The position numbers were made by a program, and so were the translations under genes. A DNA stretch of 64,000 nucleotides from Megalobrama amblycephala (lineage: Eukaryota > Chordata > Actinopteri > Cypriniformes > Xenocyprididae): the NCBI RefSeq assembly GCF_018812025.1, contig NC_063050.1:12441037-12505036 (forward strand), written 5' to 3'. This document shows positions 56,801 through 64,000 of the stretch, piece after piece; positions within the stretch are counted from its first letter, which is position 1; every line of letters starts with the position of its first letter. The notes beneath the pieces were generated by a model. The model was not told the origin of the DNA. It was given only the letters and a program-made list of their open reading frames with translations, and made no database searches.

Positions 56801-57225
56801 ATCTCTATTCTGACGCGTCACAGAGAGTTTCGGTCCATGATGAGCCTCTTTCTGAACCGGATTCAGCCAATGACGCTCCGTATGCCAGTGTGAAACCAAA
56901 GAGATTCAGAGGAAAAACTCCTGAATCCAGAGATACTGAGGAGATCCAGTACGCAACTGTCCAACATCCCAGAAAGAAAGAGACGAAGAGTGAAGAGGAG
57001 AATGAAAAACAGTACGACAATATAAGAGTTCATCAGCCTGATGCTGCTGTGAGGTGAGAAAAACCAACTTAACCAGCACTATCTTAACCAGCATAAATCA
57101 TATATTTTCAGCTGCAACATCAATGTTGTTGCTTTATTTGATTGTTTGCTTGTTTCCCTTTTTGTAGCCAATCAGCTGTTCAAACTGTGGAAGAGCCTTC
57201 AATGATTTACAGCAGTGTCAAATGA
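46681..57225 (+). CDS. Siglec/CD22-like inhibitory immunoglobulin-superfamily receptor
   Basis: Eleven coding exons: 46681-46741, 51656-52003, 52102-52341, 53300-53557, 54928-55185, 55296-55550, 55637-55879, 55963-56059, 56224-56269, 56797-57053 and 57168-57225. All borders are GT/AG, phases agree, and the sum is 2121 bases (706 residues plus stop). Order: signal peptide, V-set, five C2-type domains, membrane span, basic anchor, tail with tyrosine motifs. Siglecs bind sialic acids on the cell surface and signal through ITIMs to SHP phosphatases, damping B-cell or myeloid activation. The V-set Cys pattern and YYFRF strand match that family. Closest named type is fish CD22-like; orthology cannot be settled by eye. 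Introns hold several MITEs. A 3' UTR runs to AATAAA at 57908. Confidence 0.9.
47790..47829. repeat. (ATT)n microsatellite
   Basis: Perfect TTA repeat in the long first coding intron of the receptor gene. Flanking intron DNA from 46742 to 48478 shows only minor repeats. Confidence 0.9.
48481..49343. mobile_element. TAA-flanked MITE with GGGTGTTTTCACACC ends
   Basis: GGGTGTTTTCACACCT and AGGTGTGAAAGCACCC are inverted ends. TAA duplications (48478-48480, 49344-49346) suggest a PIF/Harbinger-type target. About 863 bp, with many GTTCG/CGAAC words and no transposase. Confidence 0.75.
49673..50792. mobile_element. TTAA-flanked element, 'ggtgccctaga' family
   Basis: Left TTAAAGGTGCCCTAGAACCA and right GGCATCCAATGTCCCCTTTAA with TTAA at both edges. 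It is related to 57255-57840. About 1.1 kb, noncoding. Confidence 0.75.
50818..51000 (+). other. Candidate alternative terminal exon inside the receptor gene
   Basis: An acceptor-like TTTGTTTTTCAG is followed by an in-phase (phase 1) short reading LREPKRKDAAVSQSELLEH and stop (50876-50878). AATAAA follows at 50994-50999 and an A run starts at about 51020. Spliced from the signal-peptide exon it would give a short secreted peptide. Alternatively it is the end of a retroposed transcript. Undecided. Confidence 0.3.
51120..51470. repeat. Dispersed AT-rich repeat
   Basis: GTTTCAATGATTGCTTGCTA and nearby CAACATTAAT words recur at 90-112 and 23870-23925, so this is part of a dispersed family within the intron. 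Confidence 0.45.
51656..52003 (+). CDS. Exon: Siglec-type V-set domain
   Basis: Reads VSSAGWGVSYSPSHICALKD and on. Cys in HIC (early strand), Cys in IMKC (strand B) and Cys in QQNCTIRL (strand E) replace the usual B-F pair. This is the hallmark B-E disulfide of Siglecs, with the early Cys free to bridge to domain 2. Strand F is RMYYFRF, whose Arg sits where Siglecs hold the sialic-acid-binding Arg. Confidence 0.85.
52102..52341 (+). CDS. Exon: C2 domain 2 with extra cysteine
   Basis: VRLTCKSSCTLTDRATFIWY to GRYSCAVHG. It has the normal B-F Cys pair, the core Trp, and an additional Cys (KSSC) positioned to pair with the early V-domain Cys, as in Siglec domains 1-2. Confidence 0.85.
52354..53039. 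mobile_element. TTAA-flanked element, 'ggtcccgttttcgtg' family
   Basis: TTAAAGGTCCCGTTTTTCGT and CGAAGAACGGGACCTTTAA are inverted ends with TTAA edges. It sits in the intron between domains 2 and 3. A 30-base fragment of its left end lies at 32503-32532. Confidence 0.85.
53300..53557 (+). CDS. Exon: C2 domain 3 with the core Trp lost
   Basis: PPRNVSVSISPSGEIVSGDS to EYKCRSRNKHGEKYSDAV. The domain is near-identical to domains 4 and 5, but the conserved strand-C tryptophan is Cys here (NFSCFKGG instead of NFSWFKGG). The rest of the fold's key residues are kept. Confidence 0.85.
53758..54737. mobile_element. DNA element with GGGAGAGCGGGGTAAGT ends
   Basis: The left end and its reverse complement ACTTACCCCGCTCTCCC bound about 980 bases in the intron between domains 3 and 4. 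Internal words ACTTGCCCC / GGGGCAAGTTGTCAC repeat the theme. TA-type flanks are probable. Noncoding. Confidence 0.75.
54928..55185 (+). CDS. Exon: C2 domain 4
   Basis: SPRNVSVLITGSGEIVSGDS to YSDNVTLNVM, with both Cys and the Trp (NFSWFKGG). Nucleotide identity with domain 3 is very high across the exon, indicating recent exon duplication. Confidence 0.85.
55296..55550 (+). CDS. Exon: C2 domain 5
   Basis: PPRNVSVLINGSGEIVSGDS to YSDAVTLNIM. It is one codon shorter than domain 4 (PPAEISWFKEE). The usual DSGEY motif is SNDSKKYKC here. Confidence 0.85.
55637..55879 (+). CDS. Exon: membrane-proximal C2 domain 6
   Basis: PPRNVSVSIIQSGQIWAGDS to GRFYCQAHNQHGSQRSDAV. The N-terminal half resembles domains 3-5, but the C-terminal half is distinct (SFSALQSGRFYC). 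Splices in phase 1 to the membrane exon. Confidence 0.85.
55963..56059 (+). CDS. Exon: transmembrane segment with eight isoleucines
   Basis: NVIVIAVTSGGLFF followed by eight Ile and LFIM forms one membrane span. The Ile run is coded by an (ATC)8 microsatellite. The next exon supplies the basic anchor KKRRR. Confidence 0.85.
56224..56269 (+). CDS. Exon: basic juxtamembrane anchor
   Basis: Codes IKKRRRDKTEDLTVKQ, ending in phase 0 at CAG|GTAAAT. Confidence 0.8.
56797..57225 (+). CDS. Exons: cytoplasmic tail with ITIM-like motifs
   Basis: Exon 56797-57053 contains APYASV, IQYATV (a canonical ITIM, I-x-Y-x-x-V) and KQYDNI (YxN, a Grb2-type site). Exon 57168-57225 adds MIYSSV just before the stop. 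The set resembles the CD22/Siglec tail and implies inhibitory signalling. Confidence 0.85.
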
Positions 57226-57254
57226 GTGTCAGAGTGTATATGTTATATTATGTA

Positions 57255-57840
57255 TTAAAGGTGCCCTAGAATTAAATATTGAATTTATATTGGCATAGTT
57301 GAATAACGAGAGTTCAGTACATGGAAAAGACATACACTGAGTTTCAAACTCCATTGTTTCCTCCTTCTTATATAAATCTAATTTGTTTAAAAGACCGAAT
57401 GGAATTTTATTAAAGGCGAATCTCAACATAACACCGACTGTTATGTAACAGTCGGGGTGTACGCCCCCAATATTTGCATATGCCAGCCCACGATCAAGCC
57501 ATTAGACAAGGGCAGAACGTCTGGAGCAGCACAGCCGAATCATCAGACTAGGTAAGCAAGCAAGAACAATAGCAAAAAATGGCAGATGGAGCAATAATAA
57601 CTGACATGATCCATGATAACATGATATTTTTAGTGATGTTTTTGAATTGTCTTTCACGAGAATTAAAGGGGCCGCAATATATCGGTGCATAGTTAATGAT
57701 GTCCCAAAATAGGCAGTTAAAAAAAATGAATTAAAAAAAAAATCTATGGGGTATTTTGAGCTGAAACTTCACAGACACATTCAGGGGACACCTTAGACTT
57801 ATATTACATCTTTTAAAAAGACATTCTAGGGCACCTTTAA
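57255..57840. mobile_element. TTAA-flanked MITE in the receptor's 3' UTR
   Basis: TTAAAGGTGCCCTAGAA and TTCTAGGGCACCTTTAA are inverted ends with TTAA edges. It lies between the stop codon (57225) and the polyadenylation signal (57908), so it should be transcribed in the mRNA. Confidence 0.8.
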
Positions 57841-57907
57841 TGTGAATATTAAAGAGATTCCACTTCATGTTTTACTTTGCATGTTCTTACAATACAGCTA
57901 ATGCTTC

Positions 57908-57913
57908 AATAAA
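57908..57913 (+). terminator. Polyadenylation signal of the Siglec-like gene
   Basis: AATAAA (CTTCAATAAAGCTGAA) is the first canonical signal after the 3' UTR MITE. An earlier ATTAAA at 57254, made partly by the MITE edge, could serve as an alternative. Confidence 0.55.
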
Positions 57914-58026
57914 GCTGAATAACCTCCATGCAGTTAAAGACTGTATAGTTTTTACAGGACTGAAGAGGCCTCTAGTGGTTAATGTGTGAATTATTGTTCA
58001 TAGATGTAACATAAAAATTTTTTTTT

Positions 58027-58445
58027 TTAAAGGGGTCATGATGATCTTTTGGCATATAAGTGGTCTTTGTATCAGTATTACATCCTGCAAGTTCCATGAC
58101 TTAAAACATCCTTATCATCAATAAAAACAATACATAATCAAGCTGTAGAAAAGCTTCGGTTTGGAACAGAGGTGTCACGTGACATCACAGGGGCACAATC
58201 ATACTGAGAACAATACTACCATAATGAGCGTTAATATATTTATAGGTGCTCAATAGATATATTTCTCATGTCTGTGAGGCAAGTATACTATTCGGTTCAT
58301 TTTTGTGACACACTCCAGTTCAGGGAGACTGAGATGTCAGAAAGCACATCCTGTTTTATTTTCTATATTTTGTAAAAGTATGTTTTCTTGTTGTTGTTTG
58401 TTTACACAAATAAAAGTAGACCCTTTACAGTTACTTTTAATTTTT
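58027..58445. repeat. MITE fragment beginning TTAAAGGGGTCATGATG
   Basis: Typical left terminus with TTAA. The right end is not clear (possibly near 58432). Noncoding. Confidence 0.4.
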
Positions 58446-58449
58446 TTCT

Positions 58450-58740
58450 TGATTTATACTTCTGCGTCGAGTGTACGCCGTAGCTATGGTGTAGGCTGAG
58501 TGTAGCACGCATAGCCTACGAGTAGCCTGACGTGCACCTCTTCAAAAATGTAACAACGTGTCAATTCTACACGGACTGCAAGCGCTGTGATTGGTCTGCT
58601 AGGACCCCTTCCTCCTGTCAAAAAAACTGGCACTTAGCAAGTGGAAAAAGAGTGAGCATTTTTCCATAGAAATTAAAAAAATGCTCTGTTTCAGGGGACA
58701 GAAAACAGACGCATATCCTACAGCTCAGAGGCTCTGGCAT
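58450..58740. repeat. CpG-containing DNA-transposon fragment
   Basis: TTTATACTTCTGCGTCGAGT, GTAGCACGCATAGCCTACG and CACCTCTTCAAAAATGTAAC are words of a common fish Harbinger-like end. Its interior is cut short. Confidence 0.5.
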
Positions 58741-58880
58741 AGTTCAAACAACATTAAATTTGGCAAGTTGAACATACTTAATATTCTACGTAAATACAAC
58801 TTAACTTAAGTCAGAGCAAAAAAAGATAACTCAAAAAGTTGAGTTGAGTGAATTAATTTTTATTATTATTTTTTTTTACT
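58741..58880. repeat. MITE fragment ending TTTTTTTTACTGTG
   Basis: Shares GTTGAACATACTTAATATTCTACGTAAA-type words, in reverse, with 37930-37995. Confidence 0.55.
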
Positions 58881-58890
58881 GTGATATATA

Positions 58891-59243
58891 CAGACAAACC
58901 AAAATGTATTCAGATATATTTTATTCACTAATACAGTTTATTCACTATAGTTTAAAAAAAGATAATAAAATATGACAAGATCTCAGAGTTAAACTGTGTC
59001 AGAATATAAAATTTTAATTATGTCAGATAACACTTAAGCAAAACATGGCCAGGTCAAAGTGTCGGAATAATTTTTGCTTTCAAATTTTTATCAGTTTTAC
59101 TGGTAGTCCATTGTATGAAGAATTTTTGGGTATAATATGTCACAGTTTACTTTATTTAACTATCCTCACTTACACAAATGAGTGTCCTGCACCCACTAGT
59201 AAAAATATATCAAAAAATGTCAGAATAATTTTTGGTTTGGCTG
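58891..59243. mobile_element. TA-flanked MITE with CAGACAAACCAAAA ends
   Basis: CAGACAAACCAAAATGTATT and AATAATTTTTGGTTTGGCTG are imperfect inverted ends with TA on each side. 353 bp, noncoding. Confidence 0.7.
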
Positions 59244-59399
59244 TATATATATACATGAGTGTGAGTTATTAATATCTTAATATTTATTGCACTTGGTTGT
59301 ATTTATAGCATATACGTGTATATTAAATGAAATGATCACAGATTATTTAGACAATCATCTGGATAAACTAAGATTATATTACTGATATAACATCAAGCT

Positions 59400-59835
59400 A
59401 ACACTTTCAGTTTCTCTTCCCACTCGAACAATGACTTTTAAACCGGCAGGAGGAAGAAGCGCAACGTTTTCTTGTCGCGTATGATCTGCGCGCGCTCTGG
59501 TCTAGCGCTCGTCCACAGTTGCCTTAGCTCGAGTACATAGACTGGATCAAATAAAATTATATTTTTGTCCCTTTTGAAACACCGTAAATTCAACTAGTTT
59601 AGCCTACGTAATCTCGAGACTCGGCGGCAGGCGTATTAAGTTATTCAATTAAATACTCCTCATTTGAAGGGGCCAATAATAATAATAGTAATTAAAAAAA
59701 TCGTCACAGGAATTGTCGTTTAAATCTTTCTAATCAGCTAAGATGATGACCTTCTTTTTTAAAGCAAAGTGACGCGCGTGTTTCCCTGTATTGAGGAGAG
59801 CAGCTTCACGCGCAGCAAGAGACAGACCGAGCAAG
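59400..59835 (+). promoter_or_regulatory. CpG-richer promoter-like stretch with a candidate first exon
   Basis: CpG density is well above the surroundings (GCGCGCGCTCTGGTCTAGCG, GACGCGCGTG, CACGCGCAGC). It ends in a purine-rich segment with a good donor, GCAAG|GTAATAC at 59836. No ORF is present, so it would be a noncoding exon of a plus-strand gene whose coding part is beyond the window. Unproven. Confidence 0.35.
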
Positions 59836-60599
59836 GTAATACTTTCACACACTACTCACATATATAACTATGAAAGAAACAAAATACTAATATTGAAGTG
59901 AAATGTTTTTCTGTTAATTTGACATTACATCATTATGTTACTAGACACAACATGAAATGCTAACTTGCTTTTCCCACATTACACTTAGAGTCTTGTAAAT
60001 GTTGTTGTTGTTGTTAATTCTTACTTTTTATTTAAAAATAAAACAACGTAAGCCTCTCTGTGCTAACTTTACAGTTCATGTTGACTCATTTTTTTCGTTA
60101 TATACCAGCTGTCAGGGATTGTTCTCATATCTAACATTCTGGCAAAGTTCCCTCAAAGTTATGAACAAACATTCTTCAAATAACATTAATAGAATGTTTG
60201 TTCAATGTTAATGTTTAATAATGTTCTCAAAAGGTAAAGTTATTGAAAAATGTTATCTAACGCTGTAAGAAAATGTTCTTTTAAACATTAGAATGGCAAC
60301 TAACAAACAAATGAATATGTTGTTTCCTCTTTTAAAATAACATCTTTGGAACGATGTTTTGTAGCCTGTCCCAAAGTTATTGTTCCTAACTTTTCTTTTT
60401 AATTTACATAAAGGTTATGCAAATGTTACGTAACACTTTCAAAACAATGTTCATGAACAATATCACCAGATATTGTTATTAGTATTTGATGAATGTTCTC
60501 GTAATATTGACAGAAAACATTCTTTGAACAACATTCCTCGAACATCCTTTAAATATTAAAGATCGTTAACTTTCTGTCTTAAAATACGGATTAAGGTTA
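59836..60599. repeat. Dispersed repeat rich in AACATTCT/AGAATGTT
   Basis: 60085-60560 has many inverted AACATTC / GAATGTT words (for example AACAAACATTCTTCAAATAA, AATAGAATGTTTGTTCAA), typical of a fish DNA element. 59998-60016 is a short GTT repeat. No gene. Confidence 0.5.
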
Positions 60600-62110
60600 G
60601 ATGTTACACAACAAAATCCCCTGTGTTTCATGAACAGAGCTCAGTGTGAGCTTTAGTGACGACACCTGAAGTTAACAAAGAGAATCACTGAAGAGGAACA
60701 AATGTTTGAAGTCGCCATTGTGGTGATCGGTGTTTGCTGTAGTTGGGCTCTTGACTAGATCGATTGGTCAGTTTTTGTCTGGCTGCAGTATTAGTGTCTT
60801 TTATTGCATTAGGAGAGTTGGAGACAGAATAACATCATAATGTTGAATGTTAATTAATAAGTATTCTGATTCTCTGACCACAAGGGTTTATTGTTATTAA
60901 TTGGTAAAATATTCTATTACTGACTTTGTGATACTGTTCTGAAAATCAGATTTTATTAAAAACGAAAAAATGTTTTAAACAGGAGGTTAATAAAACAGTG
61001 TGTTTTATACTCTCACAGACATGAACAATCAGCTTATGAAACACAACAATGGTGACATGATTGATGTCAGCATGCAAAACACAATCATGACTCCCAGCAT
61101 GCAATGCGGCATGAATACGTCATGCAGCTGGATTCTTTTACTATTTATATAGGCAAGGCAAGGCAACTTTTTTTTTTTTTTCTTCTTAGATGTTTTGGAC
61201 AATCTCACACAAACTCTTAATTTCCTCTTAATGTTCTAGAGCATTTTTGGGGCACCTGACTCGCCTATACTTTTCTAGCAGTCAGCATAAAATGCCATAT
61301 TTCATTTTAAACATAATTTGGAGTTTCAATCCAGCTCATTTAAAGTCCCAATTTTATATTTCTTTTATCAGAGAATGGATGAATTATCCAAAATAAAGAA
61401 AAACAGCAGCATTTTTTTTTTTTTTCGAACTCAAACAGAACCTCCTGAAATTTGGATTTTTTTTCCTTTATAAGGTACACTTGGATGTTTTAGACTTCCA
61501 GATGAAATTTTGTCAACATGCAACAACCCCTAAACAAGTTATAGCCATTATTACAACATTATAGGCACTTTTCAGTGAAAAACTGGTGTTTTTTTTATGT
61601 ACTGACAATGTAAATGTATTCAAAAGTTGAGGAAGTAAAGTAAATAGAAATTTTGTTATATGATAACAGAACACAGAAGCAAAAGCGAAACTAAACTCTT
61701 GGCTGCTCCACTTATCTCCATCGGAATCAATTCTACCAGGACATTGTGTAGCAACTCGTTTGAAAACATAAATTGTAATGCCTCATCTTATGTTTACCGT
61801 TGTTTTATACTTTTTTTTGGCTTGTGTTATGCCAAAGTTATGCTTTGTCAGAGAGTGCTCTCATGCAAACCTGTTATCTTGTGTGTGTTATGTTATGTTA
61901 TGTTGTTTTTTTGTTTGTGCTGTCTTGATTTTTAAGGGTTAAACAGTCACTTGATTGTCATTAATGCGTCAATGCAAGAGCTCAACTAAAGCAAACACTG
62001 GTCACCATAATTTTGACGTCAAACAAAACAATCCATCATCAACATCTAAACCTCTGTGTTCCTCTTTTCTTTAGTGATTCTGCTTGTTAACAGCTGGTGT
62101 TCAAATGTTT
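60600..62110. repeat. Repeat field related to 31200 and 18905 families
   Basis: 60615-60790 (GTCGCCATTGTGGTGATCGG, AGTTGGGCTCTTGAC) is the reverse of 18905-18975-type DNA, and 61975-62100 holds another inverted copy. A hairpin-like CCCAGCATGCAATGCGG lies near 61092. 61140-61940 is AT-rich with no supported gene. Confidence 0.45.
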
Positions 62111-62537
62111 GAAAGAAAGTTTCATGAACATGATGTTCTAATAACGTTAAGGAAACTGGACATGTATATGTTATTTGTATGTTCTTCTTATAATGTTGAG
62201 TTATTTGTAAAAATTAAGTTGAAATAATGTTTCAGGAACGTCATACTAACCTTAAAATCTTTCCTCTTACATCAAGAAAACTGTACATTTTATCATTTCC
62301 ATAACCAAGTACTCTTTTGTCATTTTGTATACTCATGAAATTAATCATTGCAGAGAACAACATATTCAGTCTTTATCTGTTATTTTTATCTATGCAGATA
62401 TACTGTGATCACTGAGACTGCAAGATGAGAAGAGGAGAGATTAATTGACCTAGTCAATTAATTGAAAAAAAAATAAAATAAAAAATGGCATCAGCACAAC
62501 ACGGTCAGTAAATGCATGTAAAATAGAAAATGTAGAA

Positions 62538-62714
62538 CAGGGTTTTCCCAACCACGTTCCTGGAGCCCCCCACGACACACACATTTCAGGTCGTTGAGCC
62601 TGTACCAATGAGCTGATGACTTGAATCAGGTGTGTTTTATTAGGCAGACATGCAAAACATGCAGTGTTAAGGGAGAAAGGAGACATACAAATGTGCAGTG
62701 GTTGGGATCCCCTG
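62538..62714. mobile_element. hAT-type MITE, 177 bp
   Basis: Ends CAGGGTTTTCCCAACCAC and GTGGTTGGGATCCCCTG are inverted repeats flanked by the exact 8-bp duplication ATGTAGAA (62530-62537, 62715-62722), diagnostic of hAT insertion. No coding capacity. Confidence 0.9.
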
Positions 62715-63059
62715 ATGTAGAATACAGACATAATTCAGATGTCAAATTAACTTACTCCCTTAGCATACCCATTAAAAAATTGCAGCAGTGTTCATAATTT
62801 GTTGACAATTCATTGTCTTGGAAAAGCATTCATGCATTTTTTTCAGGGGCAAATCATCCTTTCCAGTAAATAAATAAATAAATAAATTTAAAAACTAGTT
62901 TGGAGAGTAGTTCAAGACAAAGTTCAGCACAACCGATAGCATTTGTGGCATATTGTTGTATAAAACGTACACTTGTCTCTTCTTTTTAAAAACATAGCAA
63001 CAATAGAATCAAATGGTGAAAATACTTGTTTTAATAGTATATAGCCACAAGATCCAAAC

Positions 63060-64000
63060 AATATATTCTTAAAACAGAATTCAGAATTCATTGAATTCAG
63101 GTGTTCCAATCGCTTTCATGCCCACAGGTGTATAAATCAAGCACTAGGCATGCAGACTGCTTCTATAAACATTTGTGAAAGAATGGGTTGCTCTCAGGAG
63201 CTCAGTGAATTCAAGCGTGGTACCGTGATAGGTTGCCACCTTTGCAATAAGTCCTTTTGTGAAGTTTCCTCACTAGTAAATATTCCACGGTCAACTGTTA
63301 GTGGTATCATTACAAAGTGTAAGCAATTGGGAGCAACATCAACTCAGCCACAAAGTGGTAGGCCACGTAAAATCACAGAGCGGGGTCAGCGCATGCTGAG
63401 ATGCGCAGAAGTCACCAACTTTCTGCAGTCAATAGCTACAGACCTCCAAACTTCGTGTGTCCTTCAGTTTAGCTCAAGAACAGTGCGTAGAGAGCTTCAT
63501 GGAATGGGTTTCCATGGCCGAGCAGCTGCATCCAAGCCTTATATCACCAAGTGCAATGCAAAGCGTCGGATGCAGTGGTGTAAAGAACACCGCCACTGGA
63601 CTCTAGAGCAGTGGAGACGTGTTCTCTGGAGTGACCAATCACACTTCTCTGTCTGGCAATCTGATGGACGAGTCTGGGTTTGGCGGTTTCCAGGAGAACT
63701 GTACTTGCCTGACTGCATTGTGTCAAGTGTAAAGTTTGGTGGAGGGGGATTATGGTGTGGGGTTGTTTTTTTAGGGGTTGGCCCCTTTAGTTCCAGTGAA
63801 AGGAACTCTTAATGCTTCAGCATACCAAGACATTTTGGACAATTTCATGCTCCCAACTTTGTGGGAACAGTTTGGGGATGGCCCCTTCCTGTTCCAACAT
63901 GACTGCGCACCAGTGCACAAAGCAAGGTCCATAAAGACATGGATGAGCGAGTTTGGTGTGGAGGAACTTGACTGGCCTGCACAGAGTCCTGACTTCAACC
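63060..64000 (+). mobile_element. Tc1/mariner transposon, cut by window edge
   Basis: Noncoding leader (GTGTTCCAATCGCTTTCATG, CACAGGTGTATAAATCAAGC) and most of a transposase gene. The left inverted terminus was not pinned down and the right end is outside the window. Confidence 0.8.
63183..64000 (+). pseudogene. Tc1-family transposase with a frameshift
   Basis: Starts MGCSQELSEFKRGTVIG, with a paired-like helix-turn-helix pair (SSLVNIPRSTVSGIITK; SGRPRKITERGQRML). The catalytic core follows: first Asp in LWSDQSHFSVW, then WRFPGELY. The frame breaks near the T run at about 63765-63775, and the second catalytic region resumes in another frame as HDCAPVHKARSIKTW and LDWPAQSPDFN, where the window ends before the final Glu. 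Earlier Met codons at 63150 are less likely starts. Function in trans is unlikely given the break. Confidence 0.85.

Overview
The window looks like nuclear DNA from a teleost fish, most likely a cyprinid. It is AT-rich and intron-bearing, and it carries long CA, TA, GA and ATT microsatellites. Fish-type mobile elements are packed throughout: Tc1/mariner, hAT, PIF/Harbinger, a DIRS-type element, a CR1/L2-like LINE, SINEs, many small TTAA-flanked inverted-repeat elements and an endogenous retrovirus. All of this was read by eye, and family names for small repeats come from recognition of ends and target sites, not from a database search.

Host genes are few and immune-flavoured. (1) A duplicated pair of two-exon genes at 1253-2744 and 39713-44463 encodes small cysteine-rich proteins that begin MGCGNS, a strong N-myristoylation plus palmitoylation signal, and end in an acidic tail. 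I do not recognise the family. (2) A GIMAP/AIG1-type GTPase exon lies on the minus strand (5889-6733), and a truncated, frameshifted GIMAP pseudogene lies on the plus strand (33685-34414). (3) A complete plus-strand Siglec/CD22-like inhibitory receptor (46681-57225) has a signal peptide, a V-set domain with the Siglec cysteine pattern and YFR motif, five C2-type domains, a membrane span and a tail with ITIM-like tyrosines. Its eleven coding exons join in one open frame of 706 codons. Candidate noncoding first exons of unassigned genes lie at about 27600-27712 and 59400-59835.

Layout: 1-5200 holds Cys-rich gene A and MITEs. 5200-6950 holds the GIMAP exon. 6950-9905 is a decayed DIRS element with two nested DNA transposons, one carrying a Myb-like exon. 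10-19 kb is a repeat field with palindromes. 19.2-22.65 kb is a decayed class I endogenous retrovirus with its 3' LTR. 24.3-25.8 kb is a LINE. 27.6-34.4 kb runs from the candidate promoter to the GIMAP pseudogene. 38.4-44.6 kb holds Cys-rich gene B, whose intron has swollen to 4.4 kb with a solo LTR and other elements. 46.3-57.9 kb is the Siglec-like gene. 58-64 kb is repeats, a CpG-richer promoter-like stretch and a Tc1 transposase cut by the window edge.

The best candidate for something undescribed is the lipid-anchored Cys-rich pair. The copies share exon 1, the acceptor and the stop codon, but copy B has gained an Asp/Gly/Cys repeat in its tail and copy A has a TATA box that B lacks.
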